The notes: generated from the sequence alone by a model not told the origin. A stretch of 64,000 nucleotides of DNA from Didymella arachidicola (GCA_016630955.3 CM049992.1:744001-808000); one strand, 5' to 3'. Shown: positions 1 to 11,362, counted from the stretch's first letter. A program made the numbers and translations.

Positions 1-1743
1 CAACCGGCTGAGCGCTGGAGATATAGATCCCGTTCGCCGGGTGCTTCACCAGCGGCGATCTGGCTGACGGCAAAATCGTTCAGAGAGTACTCCACCGTCT
101 TCGAGACAGCGCGCGAGTTGCGGTCGGCAGATACATAGCCCAGTGGGATCCAGTCGTCAAGCGCAGAACGGCCATCTTTTAGGGAACCTTGGGGATCGAT
201 TGGATTCTCGTCAAAGTAGGGTAAAACTTCTGCATTTTTCTTGACTGCGGCATAGCCCTCAGTCCAATTGATGCCGCCTCTAAGACCCTTGACGTAGGCA
301 TCGGCAAAGACGTTATCAGCGTTTGAGCCACCCTGCACCAAACCATTGTAGTTGCCCGACCGGCCGTCTGGTATCCAGCCTTCGTGCCTGAACATGTCGA
401 TCAATGCCCTCAGCATCGACTCGTAGTATGATGGCTGGATGAGGTACCACAACGATACTTGATTGCGGAACAGATCCCACATGGTGTAGAAGTCGTCCCA
501 GTACGGCTCTTCGCTCTCCCATAATGGGTTCTCCCCAATACGCTCGCTTGGTATCATGTGCATGAAGTACAAGCTTGAGTACAGCAACGCCAACCTTGTT
601 TTGTTCGCCAATAGCGACGTGTCTACGCGAATTTTGGAAAACACATCTCGGTTCCATTCATCACGCGCTGCTTTCACCGTGTCCTTGATTGACCAGGTCG
701 ACAGTTCGGCATCCTTGTATACACATGCTTTGTCCACAGACATGAATGAGGTGCCAACTCTTGATTTGACTTGCGTTGCATTGTCCCATGTAAATACCGC
801 GCCAACGCGGTCATTCAATGGTCCCGAGCGAGCACCGTTGCCGGTGAAGGTAGGCGTCGGAATTGTTGCGTTGTTGAAGCTTCGGAAGTGTCGACTGACA
901 GGAAAAGTATTCTTTCCCTTGAACGCTCTGGCGCTGTTGGGCGGTGTGTCAAACTCGCCACAGACGTATACAGTGACGGGCGCGCCGATACACCAACCGC
1001 CAGCAATCGATGTGTAGCCTGTATAGGTGCCTGATTTGGGCTGAACCTTGATCTCGCCGCCAGTGTAGAATTGGGAGTCCCAAGAGCGCATTGGATGAGG
1101 CAAGTAATGTGAGAAGTCTACCAGGACATGTTTTTCTGCTGTTGATGGGTAAGTGTAGCGGTGAAGCCCAGCATGGCGTGATGCTGACAGCTCGACTGTC
1201 ACTCCAGATTCAAACTTTGTGCGGAAGTAGCCAATACTTGCGGCATCATCTCCTTCCTGATCCATCGTCAGTACTTAGGACTAAATCGAAGCCTTCGGCC
1301 AAGTTTTTCGACTCACCCTCTTCTGCCAGTATGTGCGATTGTCCAACAAATTGACGCTGCCATCGATCGCGGTCAACGGCATTTGCGATGGGAAACCATA
1401 CTTCGGCCCGCCACCTGTGCCTGATTCGTGCATCAAAGAGACACCTGTCACGAAGCCCTGCGGCGTCCAACCTCCGTTCAGGGCGCTTTGATTGATGGGC
1501 TCCTCATAGGTGTCGATGCCGAGCTTAACCATACCGAATGGTACTGTACCACCAACGAAGACATCACCTCCACCATCTGCGAAGGTCAGCGTTGTGAGCG
1601 CATTGAAAGTACTACCTACACGCATAGCCGTGAATGCCGCCTTCCGACCCAATGAACGGGTTGACGTATTGGGCATAATCTACATCTTGAGCTGCTCCGA
1701 GTCTTACTATCGTAAATATGGAGAAAATGGCAGATCTGTACAT
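1..1743 (-). CDS. GH92 family alpha-mannosidase, secreted (3' part beyond left edge)
   Basis: The visible N-terminal part matches glycoside hydrolase family 92, calcium-dependent exo-acting alpha-mannosidases. I read exons 1620-1743, 1317-1576 and <1-1256, with introns 1577-1619 (43 nt, phase 1) and 1257-1316 (60 nt, phase 0). Exon 1 gives a signal peptide (about residues 1-19, ending LGAAQ) and the family-typical VNPFIGSEG block. Exon 2 continues with GGGDVFVGGTVPFGMVKLG, and exon 3 carries PYWDDFYTMWDLFRNQ and GNYNGLVQGGSNADN. Without the first intron the reading frame would start at a false ATG inside the gene. The C-terminus lies off the window. Function by family is trimming of mannose from glycans outside the cell; the linkage specificity cannot be read here. 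Family assignment is firm, exon borders good. Confidence 0.88.
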
Positions 1744-2891
1744 AATGGCATCAAAGTGTGGTGCGATTGTAGGCTGCGCGCTGTTGTACTACGATGGTAG
1801 TAGTGTTGCGCATCTCGCTCGTCTTATACCAATATGCTGATGCTAGACGCCTCACTCCGCATCTATAGCTCCTTCTACAGTTGAAACAGGTGCGTATGTG
1901 CAATGTTACATTGTCGGAGAATGATAAGCGTTGGAGAGCAGCGATGACGTCAGAGGTTGCGCGAAGATGGCGGGGTCGAAAACTGCGGACTGCAACACCA
2001 AGACCTCTTCTACCGTGTACGCCATTCCACTCTCGAGGCCTTTGAAGATTGGATGACTTCCTAGATCCGGCCCGGCGATTCTGCCGCGATATCGTTGTCA
2101 GGGCTCGGTTTGCCCCTGAGCTTATACGCCGGGTGACGGACGGTCGGTGTGAGGCCGCAAATCGGAATGCTCCCCTTACTTATCAGTTGACCAATGGCTC
2201 ACTGCCACGGATGCGCTAACGCCCTTGCGCCCTTTCAAAAGGATCTTCATCATTACTGTGGTAGGGTGCATACACAGTAAATATTGTGGGTGGAGACGCA
2301 CGACAGGGGTGCTGTTCCGATAACGCCGAATGGTGCTATTGACAGAATTACATTGAATTGCTCCTAATTTTGTATATAATACAATGCTGACCTGTTGCTC
2401 TTGCATCAACGTGTTATCACCAAAATCTCCACACTACATTCACAGCCATCCACCCCCCCTCACCCCCCCCTAGAGGAGCCATCAACGCCTCTAGCTGCTC
2501 ATAGACCTCAGCACGGGCCACATAAGCAGCGTGGGACTTAATTACCCCTAAGTTTCTCCGCGAATTGGTTGAGTTAATGCCTACCCAGTGCCAGGCGGTC
2601 ATTAACGCTTAAGGAGGTTACATAAAGTACTAAAGATTGTATGTAAATAATGACAAAGCCGAGCTGGCGATACCCGAATATTACCGCCGAGCATACCTGT
2701 CTCCGGGCTCCATCTACCACACTATGTTTCAAGTAAAAGCCGGAAACCAAGCGTGACTTTGATCGCTCCCTCCACCACGACTCTCTTCACGGCCTATACC
2801 TGTCACGTCAGAGCAGCGGAGGAAACTTCTCGCCTCATTGCCAACGGTGGTATATTTACAGAGTGAGAAAGCAGTTCCGACAACAGCCATC
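1744..2891. other. Intergenic, divergent promoter region
   Basis: 1.15 kb between the GH92 start and the acyltransferase start, so it should hold both promoters. It contains C-runs near 2453-2471 and short open frames without recognisable products. The minus-strand frame around 2417-2602 looks protein-like but matches no family I know and could be a transposon scrap. A TGACGTCA-like CRE core is present near 1943-1950. Confidence 0.5.
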
Positions 2892-4430
2892 ATGCTCGAC
2901 AAGTATCCTTTACCGATGGGCGCTTCTAAGCCCAGCACACTTGCACAAAGTTCGCCCTATACCATCGATAAGGCGACTGCTACAGAATCGCTCGATCTCT
3001 CAATGCTCGATCACGCCGTGCTTCGCGTGTACGTTCGTCAGCTACTCATCTTTCCTTTCCCAGATGCGGTATTGAGAGAGGAGGCTGGTGTTGTACTGGC
3101 CGCGGGACTGTTAGCAACGTTTAAGCAATTCCCTTTCCTAGCTGGGACCGTCGAGCAGACGAACTCTACTATCGGTGCGCTAGTCGTGCGATACCCAAAG
3201 ACTATCGACTTAGAGCTCGTGTTGAAGCTCCTCACTACGAATGCTCTCGAGGAAGCAGAGCTTACTTACGAGTCCCTTACAGACGCTGGCATACCATCAG
3301 TGGGTCTCCCTGCCGATGATCTCTGCCCTTTTGCCATGCGGTCTCATCCTGGCATCGACGATACATATGCTGAAGTTCTTACAACTTTCAGAAAGGGGAA
3401 GCCAGTTCCTGTGTTCGCCGCACAAATGAACTTCATTCCCGGAGGACTCATCTTGAGCGTGTACACGCATCACTCCGTGATTGATGGTACAGGGATTGCC
3501 AAGATCTATCAGGTTTGGAGCGAGAACACTCGAAGATACGTCAATGGAACGGCAATGCCGGAGCAGACCAGCGCCCGCAGTCTCAACGATGCTCGACGTG
3601 CGCTGGACACTCTGGCTGAAGGCGCTTTTCCCGCTAAGGAGCTTCCCGAGGTCTGGTTTCCTGGCAACCCTAGGCCCCCACTGCTACGTGACCCGCCAGT
3701 CAAACTCAGCGCGAAGTTACTAGTTTTTTCAGCAGCCAAGATGTCAGCACTAGCTACTTTACTCTCGAAGATTACGGGTCAACGTATTTCGAACTTTACT
3801 GCGCTCGCGTCTTTCGTTTGGTGTCAAGCAACCGCTGCGCGTCGAACAGCTATTGAGGCGAGGGGTATTGAGAGCACAACACTCGGCATTGCAACAGATC
3901 ATCGCAAACGTGTTGGCTCCCTTCTTCCAGATGATTACCTCGGTAACGTCGCGAATGCTATGGTGGTGTCTGTCCCACTGTCATCGATCCCCAAGACTGA
4001 GAACATGAATGCGGAGGGTATTGCACCAATTGCTCTTGCGCTCTCGAATGCGCTAGCCGAAGTGGATCTGGACTGGTTTAGATCACGCCTATTGAGGCTT
4101 TCGAATATGAAAAACCCGTCGAAGCTTATGCTAAATTGCCACACTATGAACGGGCCCGACATTTTCATCACAAGCTGGCAACACATCGGAGCTGACGATG
4201 CGTGGGCGATCCCAGGCACGGTGAAGTCAGAGGATAGAAAGTGGTTATGTAAGCCTACGGCTATTCGCAAGCCACACAACTTGTGGGAAGGTGGCATGCA
4301 GATTCTGCCGCGGAGGAAGGGGGACGAAGCACCCTATGAAATCCCACTTTGCTTGGAAGTGGGAGATATGAAGCGAGTACTGCGCAGCCTGCAAGAGGGC
4401 AACTGGGTTGAACGGATTATCGAGGCATGA
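2892..4430 (+). CDS. BAHD-like / trichothecene acyltransferase family protein
   Basis: A 512-aa uninterrupted frame of the HXXXD acyl-CoA-dependent transferase superfamily, which moves acyl groups from CoA onto alcohols or amines, often in secondary metabolism. The catalytic motif HHSVIDG is at about residues 193-199 (the HxxxD histidine is about 194), close to the usual one-third position. The second conserved block, DFGWG in plant and Tri101-like enzymes, appears only as a divergent ADDAWAIPG near the C-terminus. I chose the ATG at 2892; the open frame extends upstream but only to a TTG. No signal peptide or membrane segment, so probably cytosolic. No other biosynthetic genes lie next to it, so the substrate is unknown. 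Confidence 0.8.
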   Translation: MLDKYPLPMGASKPSTLAQSSPYTIDKATATESLDLSMLDHAVLRVYVRQLLIFPFPDAVLREEAGVVLAAGLLATFKQFPFLAGTVEQTNSTIGALVVRYPKTIDLELVLKLLTTNALEEAELTYESLTDAGIPSVGLPADDLCPFAMRSHPGIDDTYAEVLTTFRKGKPVPVFAAQMNFIPGGLILSVYTHHSVIDGTGIAKIYQVWSENTRRYVNGTAMPEQTSARSLNDARRALDTLAEGAFPAKELPEVWFPGNPRPPLLRDPPVKLSAKLLVFSAAKMSALATLLSKITGQRISNFTALASFVWCQATAARRTAIEARGIESTTLGIATDHRKRVGSLLPDDYLGNVANAMVVSVPLSSIPKTENMNAEGIAPIALALSNALAEVDLDWFRSRLLRLSNMKNPSKLMLNCHTMNGPDIFITSWQHIGADDAWAIPGTVKSEDRKWLCKPTAIRKPHNLWEGGMQILPRRKGDEAPYEIPLCLEVGDMKRVLRSLQEGNWVERIIEA

Positions 4431-4482
4431 GTGCAGTTGTATTGTGCTTAGGTTCTATCTTCAGTGTCTGACAGGACGGTGC

Positions 4483-4918
4483 TTATAGAAGCAAGAAGAG
4501 CATGACAGCAGCAGCGATCAAACAAGTCAAGAACACTTTATCTGCATATGGCACTTCGTCTATGGTGTCGTTGTTCTCGTTCTCCAGGGTCGATGGTACG
4601 AGCAGACTCTCTTCAACAGGTTGGCGTCGGTTGCTATAGATGTAAGTTGACATCATGATGTCTCGGTTGTGCATGTCGCGTAGAGACCAATCCTTAAGTT
4701 TTTTGAGGAAGTAATTGAGAATCTTGCGAATAGTAGTCTGCTACAGTGCTGGTCAGCATCAAAATTTGCGCGAGTGGGAGATTACTCACCATAGTGTATG
4801 TCACAGGTGGGGCCAAGTTGTACGATGTTGAGGAGTGGAGTTGCGTAGGGATCTCTCTAGGAGCGCTTGCGGTCCTCAAATGAACCCGGGCGTCCGACGA
4901 GTGAATTGCAGCCTTCAC
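4483..4918 (-). CDS. Small tail-anchored hypothetical protein
   Basis: Two exons, 4790-4918 and 4483-4740, separated by a 49-nt intron (GTGAGT donor, CTGAC branch-like site, TGTAG acceptor, phase 0), give a 128-aa protein. The C-terminal 17 residues (VFLTCLIAAAVMLFLLL) are a single hydrophobic segment directly before the stop, the layout of a tail-anchored membrane protein. The middle has a basic stretch (LNYFLKKLKDW) and an acidic stretch (ENENNDTIDE). I do not recognise a family. The start could instead be the ATG at the end of exon 1, which would give a shorter protein. It is the first of four neighbouring genes with hydrophobic C-termini. Confidence 0.5.
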
Positions 4919-5741
4919 TCTTTAAATTTGCCCACTCCAGGGTGCTACACATATGAACTCTTGAGCGCTGCGACCGCATTTCAGGCCTTAGACAAGCACA
5001 CGCGTGATAGACCCAAAGTAAAAGTACTGCACTCAATGACACACTCCCACATGTGAACGAGGAAGGTAATCGTGGAGTTCATAGCATCGAGTGCGCCACA
5101 CAAAAGGTCTCGTGGATGCATAATATTGTATTCCGTAAGCAAGACAAGTATGACGATAATGAGTGTGACGACGACTACAATATTCAGGATCAGTAGGCAA
5201 CTAACTTTATGAGGTCTAGATTGAAGACCTTGATGATCTCGGCAGTGGGGACAGAGACAAGTCTACAAATGGGCGATCACAGCGCCGGCTTACACTATTC
5301 GTGTCATTGTAATCTGTTCTCAAGCATAAAGTTTATAATGTTTTGAAGTGGCCTTCAATCGTAAAATATCTTTAAGAGGAGATATGAGAGCTTGTTCCTT
5401 ACGTGCATTTCTTATTTTAAATAGAAGTATGCGTATAGAAGGAGGCCCGGAAGCGAGTAGGGCCATAAGCGAGGATTGCTGCAATATGGAACAACATTGC
5501 GCATCATCATAATTTTTTAGCACATTCTGTCCTATGTGCAGATGATCTGCAAAGTTATTTGCATGTATCAATGAGCAAGGCACATGTAAGATGGGGCGTG
5601 GTTTCCTGGCAGTGATACAGAAACAAAGGAGTGAAACTTTGGTTCTTCCTATCTAGCCGAGTAGCACGGGGCCTCAAATTTCCATCCGGTGTAACTGTCA
5701 AATGTGCTGCTTGTTATCTATTCTCGTCTTTCAACACCAAT
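4919..5741. other. Intergenic, no gene seen
   Basis: About 820 bp, fairly AT-rich between 5090 and 5600. It should contain the promoter of the tail-anchored gene and the 3' end of the next minus-strand gene. I saw no conserved ORF, repeat or RNA gene. Confidence 0.45.
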
Positions 5742-6782
5742 TTACTTCGGGTTTATGACAGCTCCGACCTCGGCCAATGACTCGCGCATGATCTGAGAAT
5801 TCAGGTAAACCTTGAAGATACCATACTGGTCTATGGCATCACAGATGATATTGTAAATGGCACCTACCGTGTAGAGAATTGGTGCAAGAAGGAGGTCTGG
5901 TTGCGCTTTCTTTTGCCATCCCAACAAACGCCCAATAACGAAGTAGACGGTCAGAACAAGGGCGAGCCTCCAAGTGGTGAGAAAGAGTGTCTTGGGCCCA
6001 ACGAACGCAGCCAGAGTGGTGATGCAGAAGTAGATGATAAAAATACCCTTTTGGATGTTGTATGTGTTTGACGAGTGTTCAAGGATGAATGGACCGACCC
6101 GCTTACTGCCGTGCAGGACGTTCGTATTGGTGGGGATACGCTTGAAGGAAGAGGAGCTGGACAATTCGCCAACGCTGTCAAGCTCGAACTTGACCGTGAT
6201 ATTTAGTGGTGCGCGGACAGGGCAAGAACAAGAATGACCATGGAAGGCCTCAGCGATCTTGCTCTCCACATACTCGCGAATGCCGGCACTCAGCGAATCC
6301 TGATCATCAAAGATGTTCGATGCGAATGACCTCTGACGACTACGAGCATCAGAGACAGGGGAAAATTCACCTGTAATGTCAGCTTGGAGGTGCTCGGCTT
6401 CTGGCGATGTGACCGGAGACTTGCTTTGAACCGGGGTGGAAGACAACGGTGCGCCGACACTCTCAACTTCCATCTCCGTACCGAGCTTCACGTCTGGACT
6501 GAGCTGGTGCGCAACGACTGGCTCAGTGACGGGAACATGCTGGGCGTCCTCGAAGATGCTGGAGTGATTCTTTGCGCCAGTGTGGAGTGACTTGTGGTGA
6601 TCTTGGTAGACATCCTCAGGCTCAACGACAGTGGGCGGAGGCTGCGTCCTTGTCTGAGGCGAACCTCCGCTGGCACTACGACGCGGCTTGAACATGTCGC
6701 GAAAACGACCAGGAGTGCGTGCAGGAGATGGTGTCGCTCTGGAGGCACTTGCGCGGTGGTGTTCTTCGCTAGAGGAAGGCAT
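5742..6782 (-). CDS. Hypothetical multi-pass membrane protein with disordered N-terminus
   Basis: A 346-aa frame with an ATG start. The first ~200 residues are low-complexity and rich in Ser, Pro, Thr and charged residues (presumably cytosolic and disordered), with one short ordered-looking stretch around GIREYVESKIAEAFHGHSC. The last ~100 residues hold three hydrophobic segments: GIFIIYFCITTLAAFVG, a second around RLALVLTVYFVIGRLLGW, and a third around LLLAPILYTVGAIYNIICDAI. This is the shape of a membrane-anchored protein with a long soluble tail. I do not recognise the family; reticulon-like topology is possible but no reticulon signature is visible. Confidence 0.6.
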   Translation of the reverse strand: MPSSSEEHHRASASRATPSPARTPGRFRDMFKPRRSASGGSPQTRTQPPPTVVEPEDVYQDHHKSLHTGAKNHSSIFEDAQHVPVTEPVVAHQLSPDVKLGTEMEVESVGAPLSSTPVQSKSPVTSPEAEHLQADITGEFSPVSDARSRQRSFASNIFDDQDSLSAGIREYVESKIAEAFHGHSCSCPVRAPLNITVKFELDSVGELSSSSSFKRIPTNTNVLHGSKRVGPFILEHSSNTYNIQKGIFIIYFCITTLAAFVGPKTLFLTTWRLALVLTVYFVIGRLLGWQKKAQPDLLLAPILYTVGAIYNIICDAIDQYGIFKVYLNSQIMRESLAEVGAVINPK

Positions 6783-7445
6783 TGATGCGGATGTGGAGTG
6801 GTGGGGAGAGAAGAAGTACAGGAGAGGATTGATTCTTCAAGAACGTACGCTGTTATATGATCTTTAGCGAGCATAAGTGAAAGCAAAAGTGGCAAAATTC
6901 TACATGACTGCACTATGCTCAAGCGCGTAACCTTCACTTCAGTTCAAAATGTCAGCTTTTTAGCAAACAATCGCGCTTACAAGGTTTTCAAACGGCTACT
7001 TCTGATGCATGCATGCAACGCAATGAGTTGTATGTGTCATTATCGCAATCTCCTATCTGGTGATGGTGGTGAAGGAGCAGGGCACGTGATCTGCTCCATG
7101 ACATCTATTTCTTTACACCCACTCGAAGTTGACATTCCAAAACAAGTAGGACGGGGTCATGAACTAGCGGGACGATGCAAGTTGTAGAACCCATTATCGC
7201 AATGCTGATGATATGATTCTCCTCGCTTATCGTGGACGCGTCCAGAATGTTAGCCAAGCAATGCATACATTATCATCGTGACCTTTTTACTTTGCAAACT
7301 TCCAAACAACGAATTCTCCGCTTTATCAGGCTGTATTTCTGCGAGATCTCGATAATGGGCCTCCACTAGTGATGAGCGAAACAGAAGTCCAACGTCTTTG
7401 TGGGCCAATCACGGACATGCACTATTTGAGCTTCACGAGTATACA
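6783..7445. other. Intergenic, no gene seen
   Basis: About 660 bp between two minus-strand genes, holding the promoter of the 5742-6782 gene. A CACGTG core lies near 7083. No ORF with recognisable content. Confidence 0.45.
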
Positions 7446-9092
7446 TCAACAGTCGAACCCATCGAGCGGGACGTGGAAGCCGACGCAAGTCACCGCTGCC
7501 AACACAATAGCAGCGACGAGATCTCCAAGGAGCTCAATTGCTTGAACAGGCTCCGAAGATACGACCGAAACAATGAGGGAGCGCGATAGCGTACGCACTA
7601 GCCAGGCGCAGACGATGACGACAACCGCTGCGTGCTTCAGACCGATGCACAAAAAATAAGCACCAGAGTAGGGATCGATAGGAGGTCGAACGCACTTCGC
7701 CGTACAGTCTGCCTCGACTGTTGTTTGCTCGAAGACGACCTTGACTTCGATAAGCGAGAGTTTACGCCCCGAGCTTGGGGGACAGGTGCCTATGGCAGCA
7801 GTTGGTGCTGTAAGTTCTTGCTCGGCGCCGTGGATCTTATTCGCCGTCGAGGTATCCTCAGGTTTTGTTCGGATATGAGAGGGAAGCTCGCGGCATTCAG
7901 CAGTTGTCATCACTTCTATAGAGTTTGGCTTGATGTGTGAAGCTAGTGTTTCCTTGCGCGCGGAAGATGACTGGACTTTCCCTGATTCAGACGGGACGCT
8001 TACATACGAGCAGCCATAATCTTCGAAATGCAACTTTGGAGTATCCTTGATCTCCAGTCTGGCGCTCTTTCCACTCTCTGCCCGAGTCAATATATCGACA
8101 GCACGTTCTGGTGAGCTATGTGACTCTACGAAGCTGAAACTAGAGCTGGTGCTGGCGACACTTGAAGGTGGGGGCGACGAGGATCGAAAATCAATGAAGT
8201 CTTCGAGCACATCCATGGAGCGGTTGAGAATCTCCGACAAGGATGTTTTGCTCAGTACTTGTGGGTTCATCTTCCCAGAACGCATGTGACGAGGCGTCGA
8301 CGGAAGGCTTTGAAACTTATGTGTCGCCTCAACAGCAGCTGAGACGAGGCCTGCTCGCTCGTTCTCGGAGTGTCGCAAAGAGCTGTCGATGTGCAACTGT
8401 GATGAGGCGCCGTTGAGCGGAAATCCAGCCTCTGTCCACTTATCTAGTGGCTCGGTTGGCGAGCGCTTATGGCGCAGATAAGAGCGTGGAGATGGTGCAA
8501 TGGAGCCATAGCGTTGACGGCTATCTTGTAGTTGGCCTGAACTCGACATGCTGTTGCACCTTCTGTGCGGCGACTGGCCGAATGCGCTCTCATACGGGTC
8601 CGAACGAGCATCGCTCTGGCGCGGAGCAACTCGCGCCAGATCATGCGAAGCCTCAAGAATGTCAAAATCTGCTTGTGAAGCCTGATATGAAAAGTGGTCG
8701 TGAATTGAATTGTCCATACCGCTCACGAGTTGCCGGCGTTGCACAGACAGCGATGGCGTCGTATATCGGCTGGGCGCCTTGTCGACGCGCGTTTCCCGAT
8801 GGTCTGATTGCGTCTGTGCTGTATATGTACTAGAAGAAAGCTCATGTAGCCTGCTCTTCACGGACGGGGGTATGGATATCACCTCATTGTCATCGGGACG
8901 ATTGTTTACTGCAATTCCATCCTCCCTTTGTTCGACGAGAGGGCATGGAGGCAGCAATGATCCCGTATTTCTGGTCGGGGACTTAGGCCATGCCTGAGCA
9001 TATGTTTTTGAGTTACTAAGTGATGCAGGCATTGTGTAGCTGATGGTGGTTGCTGACGATAGGTGGTACACGCCGTCTGCGTGCATGTGCAT
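7446..9092 (-). CDS. Hypothetical protein, disordered with C-terminal membrane segments
   Basis: A single open frame of 548 aa from the ATG at 9092; a second in-frame ATG at 9032 (MPASLSNS) is an equally good start. The body is Ser/Thr/Arg-rich and lacks folded-domain signatures. Two hydrophobic stretches lie near the C-terminus, HAAVVVIVCAWLVRTL and LGDLVAAIVLAAVTCVGF, separated by about 20 residues, so the protein is probably a hairpin or two-pass membrane protein with a long cytosolic N-terminus. No family recognised. It is divergent from the next gene, with about 350 bp between starts. Confidence 0.55.
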   Translation of the reverse strand: MHMHADGVYHLSSATTISYTMPASLSNSKTYAQAWPKSPTRNTGSLLPPCPLVEQREDGIAVNNRPDDNEVISIPPSVKSRLHELSSSTYTAQTQSDHRETRVDKAPSRYTTPSLSVQRRQLVSGMDNSIHDHFSYQASQADFDILEASHDLARVAPRQSDARSDPYESAFGQSPHRRCNSMSSSGQLQDSRQRYGSIAPSPRSYLRHKRSPTEPLDKWTEAGFPLNGASSQLHIDSSLRHSENERAGLVSAAVEATHKFQSLPSTPRHMRSGKMNPQVLSKTSLSEILNRSMDVLEDFIDFRSSSPPPSSVASTSSSFSFVESHSSPERAVDILTRAESGKSARLEIKDTPKLHFEDYGCSYVSVPSESGKVQSSSARKETLASHIKPNSIEVMTTAECRELPSHIRTKPEDTSTANKIHGAEQELTAPTAAIGTCPPSSGRKLSLIEVKVVFEQTTVEADCTAKCVRPPIDPYSGAYFLCIGLKHAAVVVIVCAWLVRTLSRSLIVSVVSSEPVQAIELLGDLVAAIVLAAVTCVGFHVPLDGFDC

Positions 9093-9442
9093 TGCTAGCT
9101 GCGCCACCGGCCACTTTCACCTGTCAATTCGTCTCCTATTGTCGAAAGTGCTTGCATTATCCCCGTGGGACAACATAGAATGCAGTTCACGGCCCACTTT
9201 TCCTGCACGGACAGACCGACTGTAGAGCTAGAAATGTCAGTGTCTGTTCGGAACGGGCTTGTGTCTGGATATTTGCTACACGGAAACTCCTTTCTTTGAT
9301 CTTAGCTGAGACAACCTTGTGGAAGTCTCATCTGGTGCCGCGCAAACATCGTGAAGACAAACCAAGATTGCTGAACTTTGATTTTGTCTCAGTGGCCTGC
9401 CCATCAATCATACCCTGCAACTTGAGACTTTCAGCTTCAATA
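9093..9442. promoter_or_regulatory. Divergent promoter region between two hypothetical membrane proteins
   Basis: 350 bp separating the minus-strand start at 9092 and the plus-strand start at 9443. The open frame of the plus-strand gene extends into this stretch but only from a TTG, so I treat it as 5' UTR and promoter. A shared bidirectional promoter is an inference from spacing alone. Confidence 0.4.
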
Positions 9443-10825
9443 ATGTCACAATATCCGCGACTTCCAAGTGTGAGCTCAATCTCGCATCCCGGTCGAGTCC
9501 CCAGAATGGATACGGACAAACTGGTCATGCAAGACCACAGCATTCAGCGTAGATTATCAGATGATGCTCAAACGGATGACTACCATCTCCGGAATCTTAG
9601 AGAACTTTTTGAGCAAAATGCTGGGCTGATTACACCAGGCTGTCGCGACACTATCGACTCGATTTTGTCGAAGTACGGTGCAGTCCGCGATGAAGTCGAG
9701 CAAGATCCACGTGTTGGACTCGTACTGAGTACAGAATCCACTAATACGCCAACTCAACAGTCCTTTCTTGCTTCGACGGTCAGCCAAGCAGACCAGAATT
9801 TGCACGAGATATCAACTGACCTTGCAGAAGACCAAAATCTGTATGACTCTTGTGGTTCTCATCCAGATGTGGCGCAAGATCTTATGGCAGACTATGCGGA
9901 CTATCTGTTGCATACGGTGTCCTTGAGATCGAATAGCTGTGACAGCTTGATCGACGAAGATCTTGCGGCTTCGAAAGATGGACCAGACGGCTACATCACC
10001 CATGATACCGAGTCAACTTGGCACGATCAGGGGCATGATTGCTTAGAAATCAATCACGAGCTGGACACCGAATTCATCCAATATCGAGACTCACTGGGTC
10101 ACCACAACGACAAGGAGCAGACCGTAAAGTCAGCTGGAGAGACTGTTCCAGTATTTGAGCAGTTCCAGAACCAACTTTTCCAAACGCATGCCCTCGCCCT
10201 GTCACCCATCATGCAAGTCGCAGCATGGAAACCTCTGCCGGTAGTTGTCAACGGTCGAGCAACGGCAAATAGGCCGGCTGCCTCGTTTAGTAAGGATCAC
10301 AATCGACCTCCTGACGTAGTTCTTACGTCAGAGACTGACTGGGTTCACAACGTGGCCCGGCCAGTAGATACCAATTACACCAAAGTTGTTTCAACCTCTG
10401 AAAGTTCTGTAGAGATTTGTAACACTACTGCGCGTGGGAGCTCGTATATGTCTACAAAAGCACCATCGCACACTGGATCGCGTATGCCTGAGGACTCCGC
10501 ATCCAACATGGCAATTTCCACCGAGCACGAGGAAACCTCTTGTAAGGCGATAAAGAGCGTAACAAATCGGCCTTTCCCGGAATACGATGCCGTTGATTTG
10601 TTCGAACATTTTACCGAACATCCACAACATGGCGTGGAGAAGTGGTTGAAACATGTCGGAGATGAGGAGGACTATGCTACAGGTCACGAAATGTACGAGA
10701 CAAAGGCAGCTGCTCCGTCATACTTTGCTTGGGTGGAGCAGAACATTGCTGCGGAATACGTGCTCAACGCTAGTATGGCTGTCGCATTCGCTGTGGTTGC
10801 ATTCGCCGGCCAGATGCTTAGATGA
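9443..10825 (+). CDS. Hypothetical acidic protein with C-terminal membrane tail
   Basis: 460 aa from the ATG at 9443 (MSQYPRLPSV); the frame is open 147 nt further upstream but without ATG. The protein is acidic and largely disordered, without a recognised domain. It ends with one hydrophobic segment (YVLNASMAVAFAVVAFAGQ) a few residues before the stop, again a tail-anchor layout. With the three preceding genes it makes four consecutive orphans with hydrophobic C-termini. No introns needed. No function assigned. Confidence 0.55.
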   Translation: MSQYPRLPSVSSISHPGRVPRMDTDKLVMQDHSIQRRLSDDAQTDDYHLRNLRELFEQNAGLITPGCRDTIDSILSKYGAVRDEVEQDPRVGLVLSTESTNTPTQQSFLASTVSQADQNLHEISTDLAEDQNLYDSCGSHPDVAQDLMADYADYLLHTVSLRSNSCDSLIDEDLAASKDGPDGYITHDTESTWHDQGHDCLEINHELDTEFIQYRDSLGHHNDKEQTVKSAGETVPVFEQFQNQLFQTHALALSPIMQVAAWKPLPVVVNGRATANRPAASFSKDHNRPPDVVLTSETDWVHNVARPVDTNYTKVVSTSESSVEICNTTARGSSYMSTKAPSHTGSRMPEDSASNMAISTEHEETSCKAIKSVTNRPFPEYDAVDLFEHFTEHPQHGVEKWLKHVGDEEDYATGHEMYETKAAAPSYFAWVEQNIAAEYVLNASMAVAFAVVAFAGQMLR

Positions 10826-11362
10826 GCGCTCCCATCGGGGACCATCACTCTGATTATGCACATGGTGGTCATGACTCTAGATTTGGAGACTCCTAACTTC
10901 TTATTTGTAGTTAGTATAAGGATGAGTCGATTTTCCTGCCATCTGCCAGATCTTTTACACATAGCGAAAACCATGCAGTTGAAACAATGTCATCACAACC
11001 AAGATGATAGTGAGCAAGTCTGATTATATACTCATGATACAAGTCCTGGGATTGGCTTTATATGCATTTGGTTTCGAGTCTCACAGGATCCGCGATGGTG
11101 AGTACCCTCTCCGGAAGTGAAGGCAAGGTCGCTCCTGCAATCTATCCAACTCAGAAGGCTCCCGGTCATCCATCACAGGCGAGAGCACCACTTGCAACTA
11201 TTAAAGTGGGTAAATACGGCATGCATTACTTTACTGATTTTTGCGTGGGTAGTGACAGAAATATTGCCCAAGAGATCCAGAACGCCTTGCTTGCCCACAT
11301 CTTGTCCAGACCATATGCTAAAGAGAACGCTTTGCTGAACGATGAAGATATGCTGAAACAAA
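10826..11362. other. Intergenic between convergent genes
   Basis: About 540 bp between the 3' ends of the 9443-10825 gene and the calpain, so mostly 3' UTR and terminator sequence. An ATG frame at 11062-11388 crosses into the calpain 3' end on the opposite strand; it has no recognisable content and I did not call it. Confidence 0.4.
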
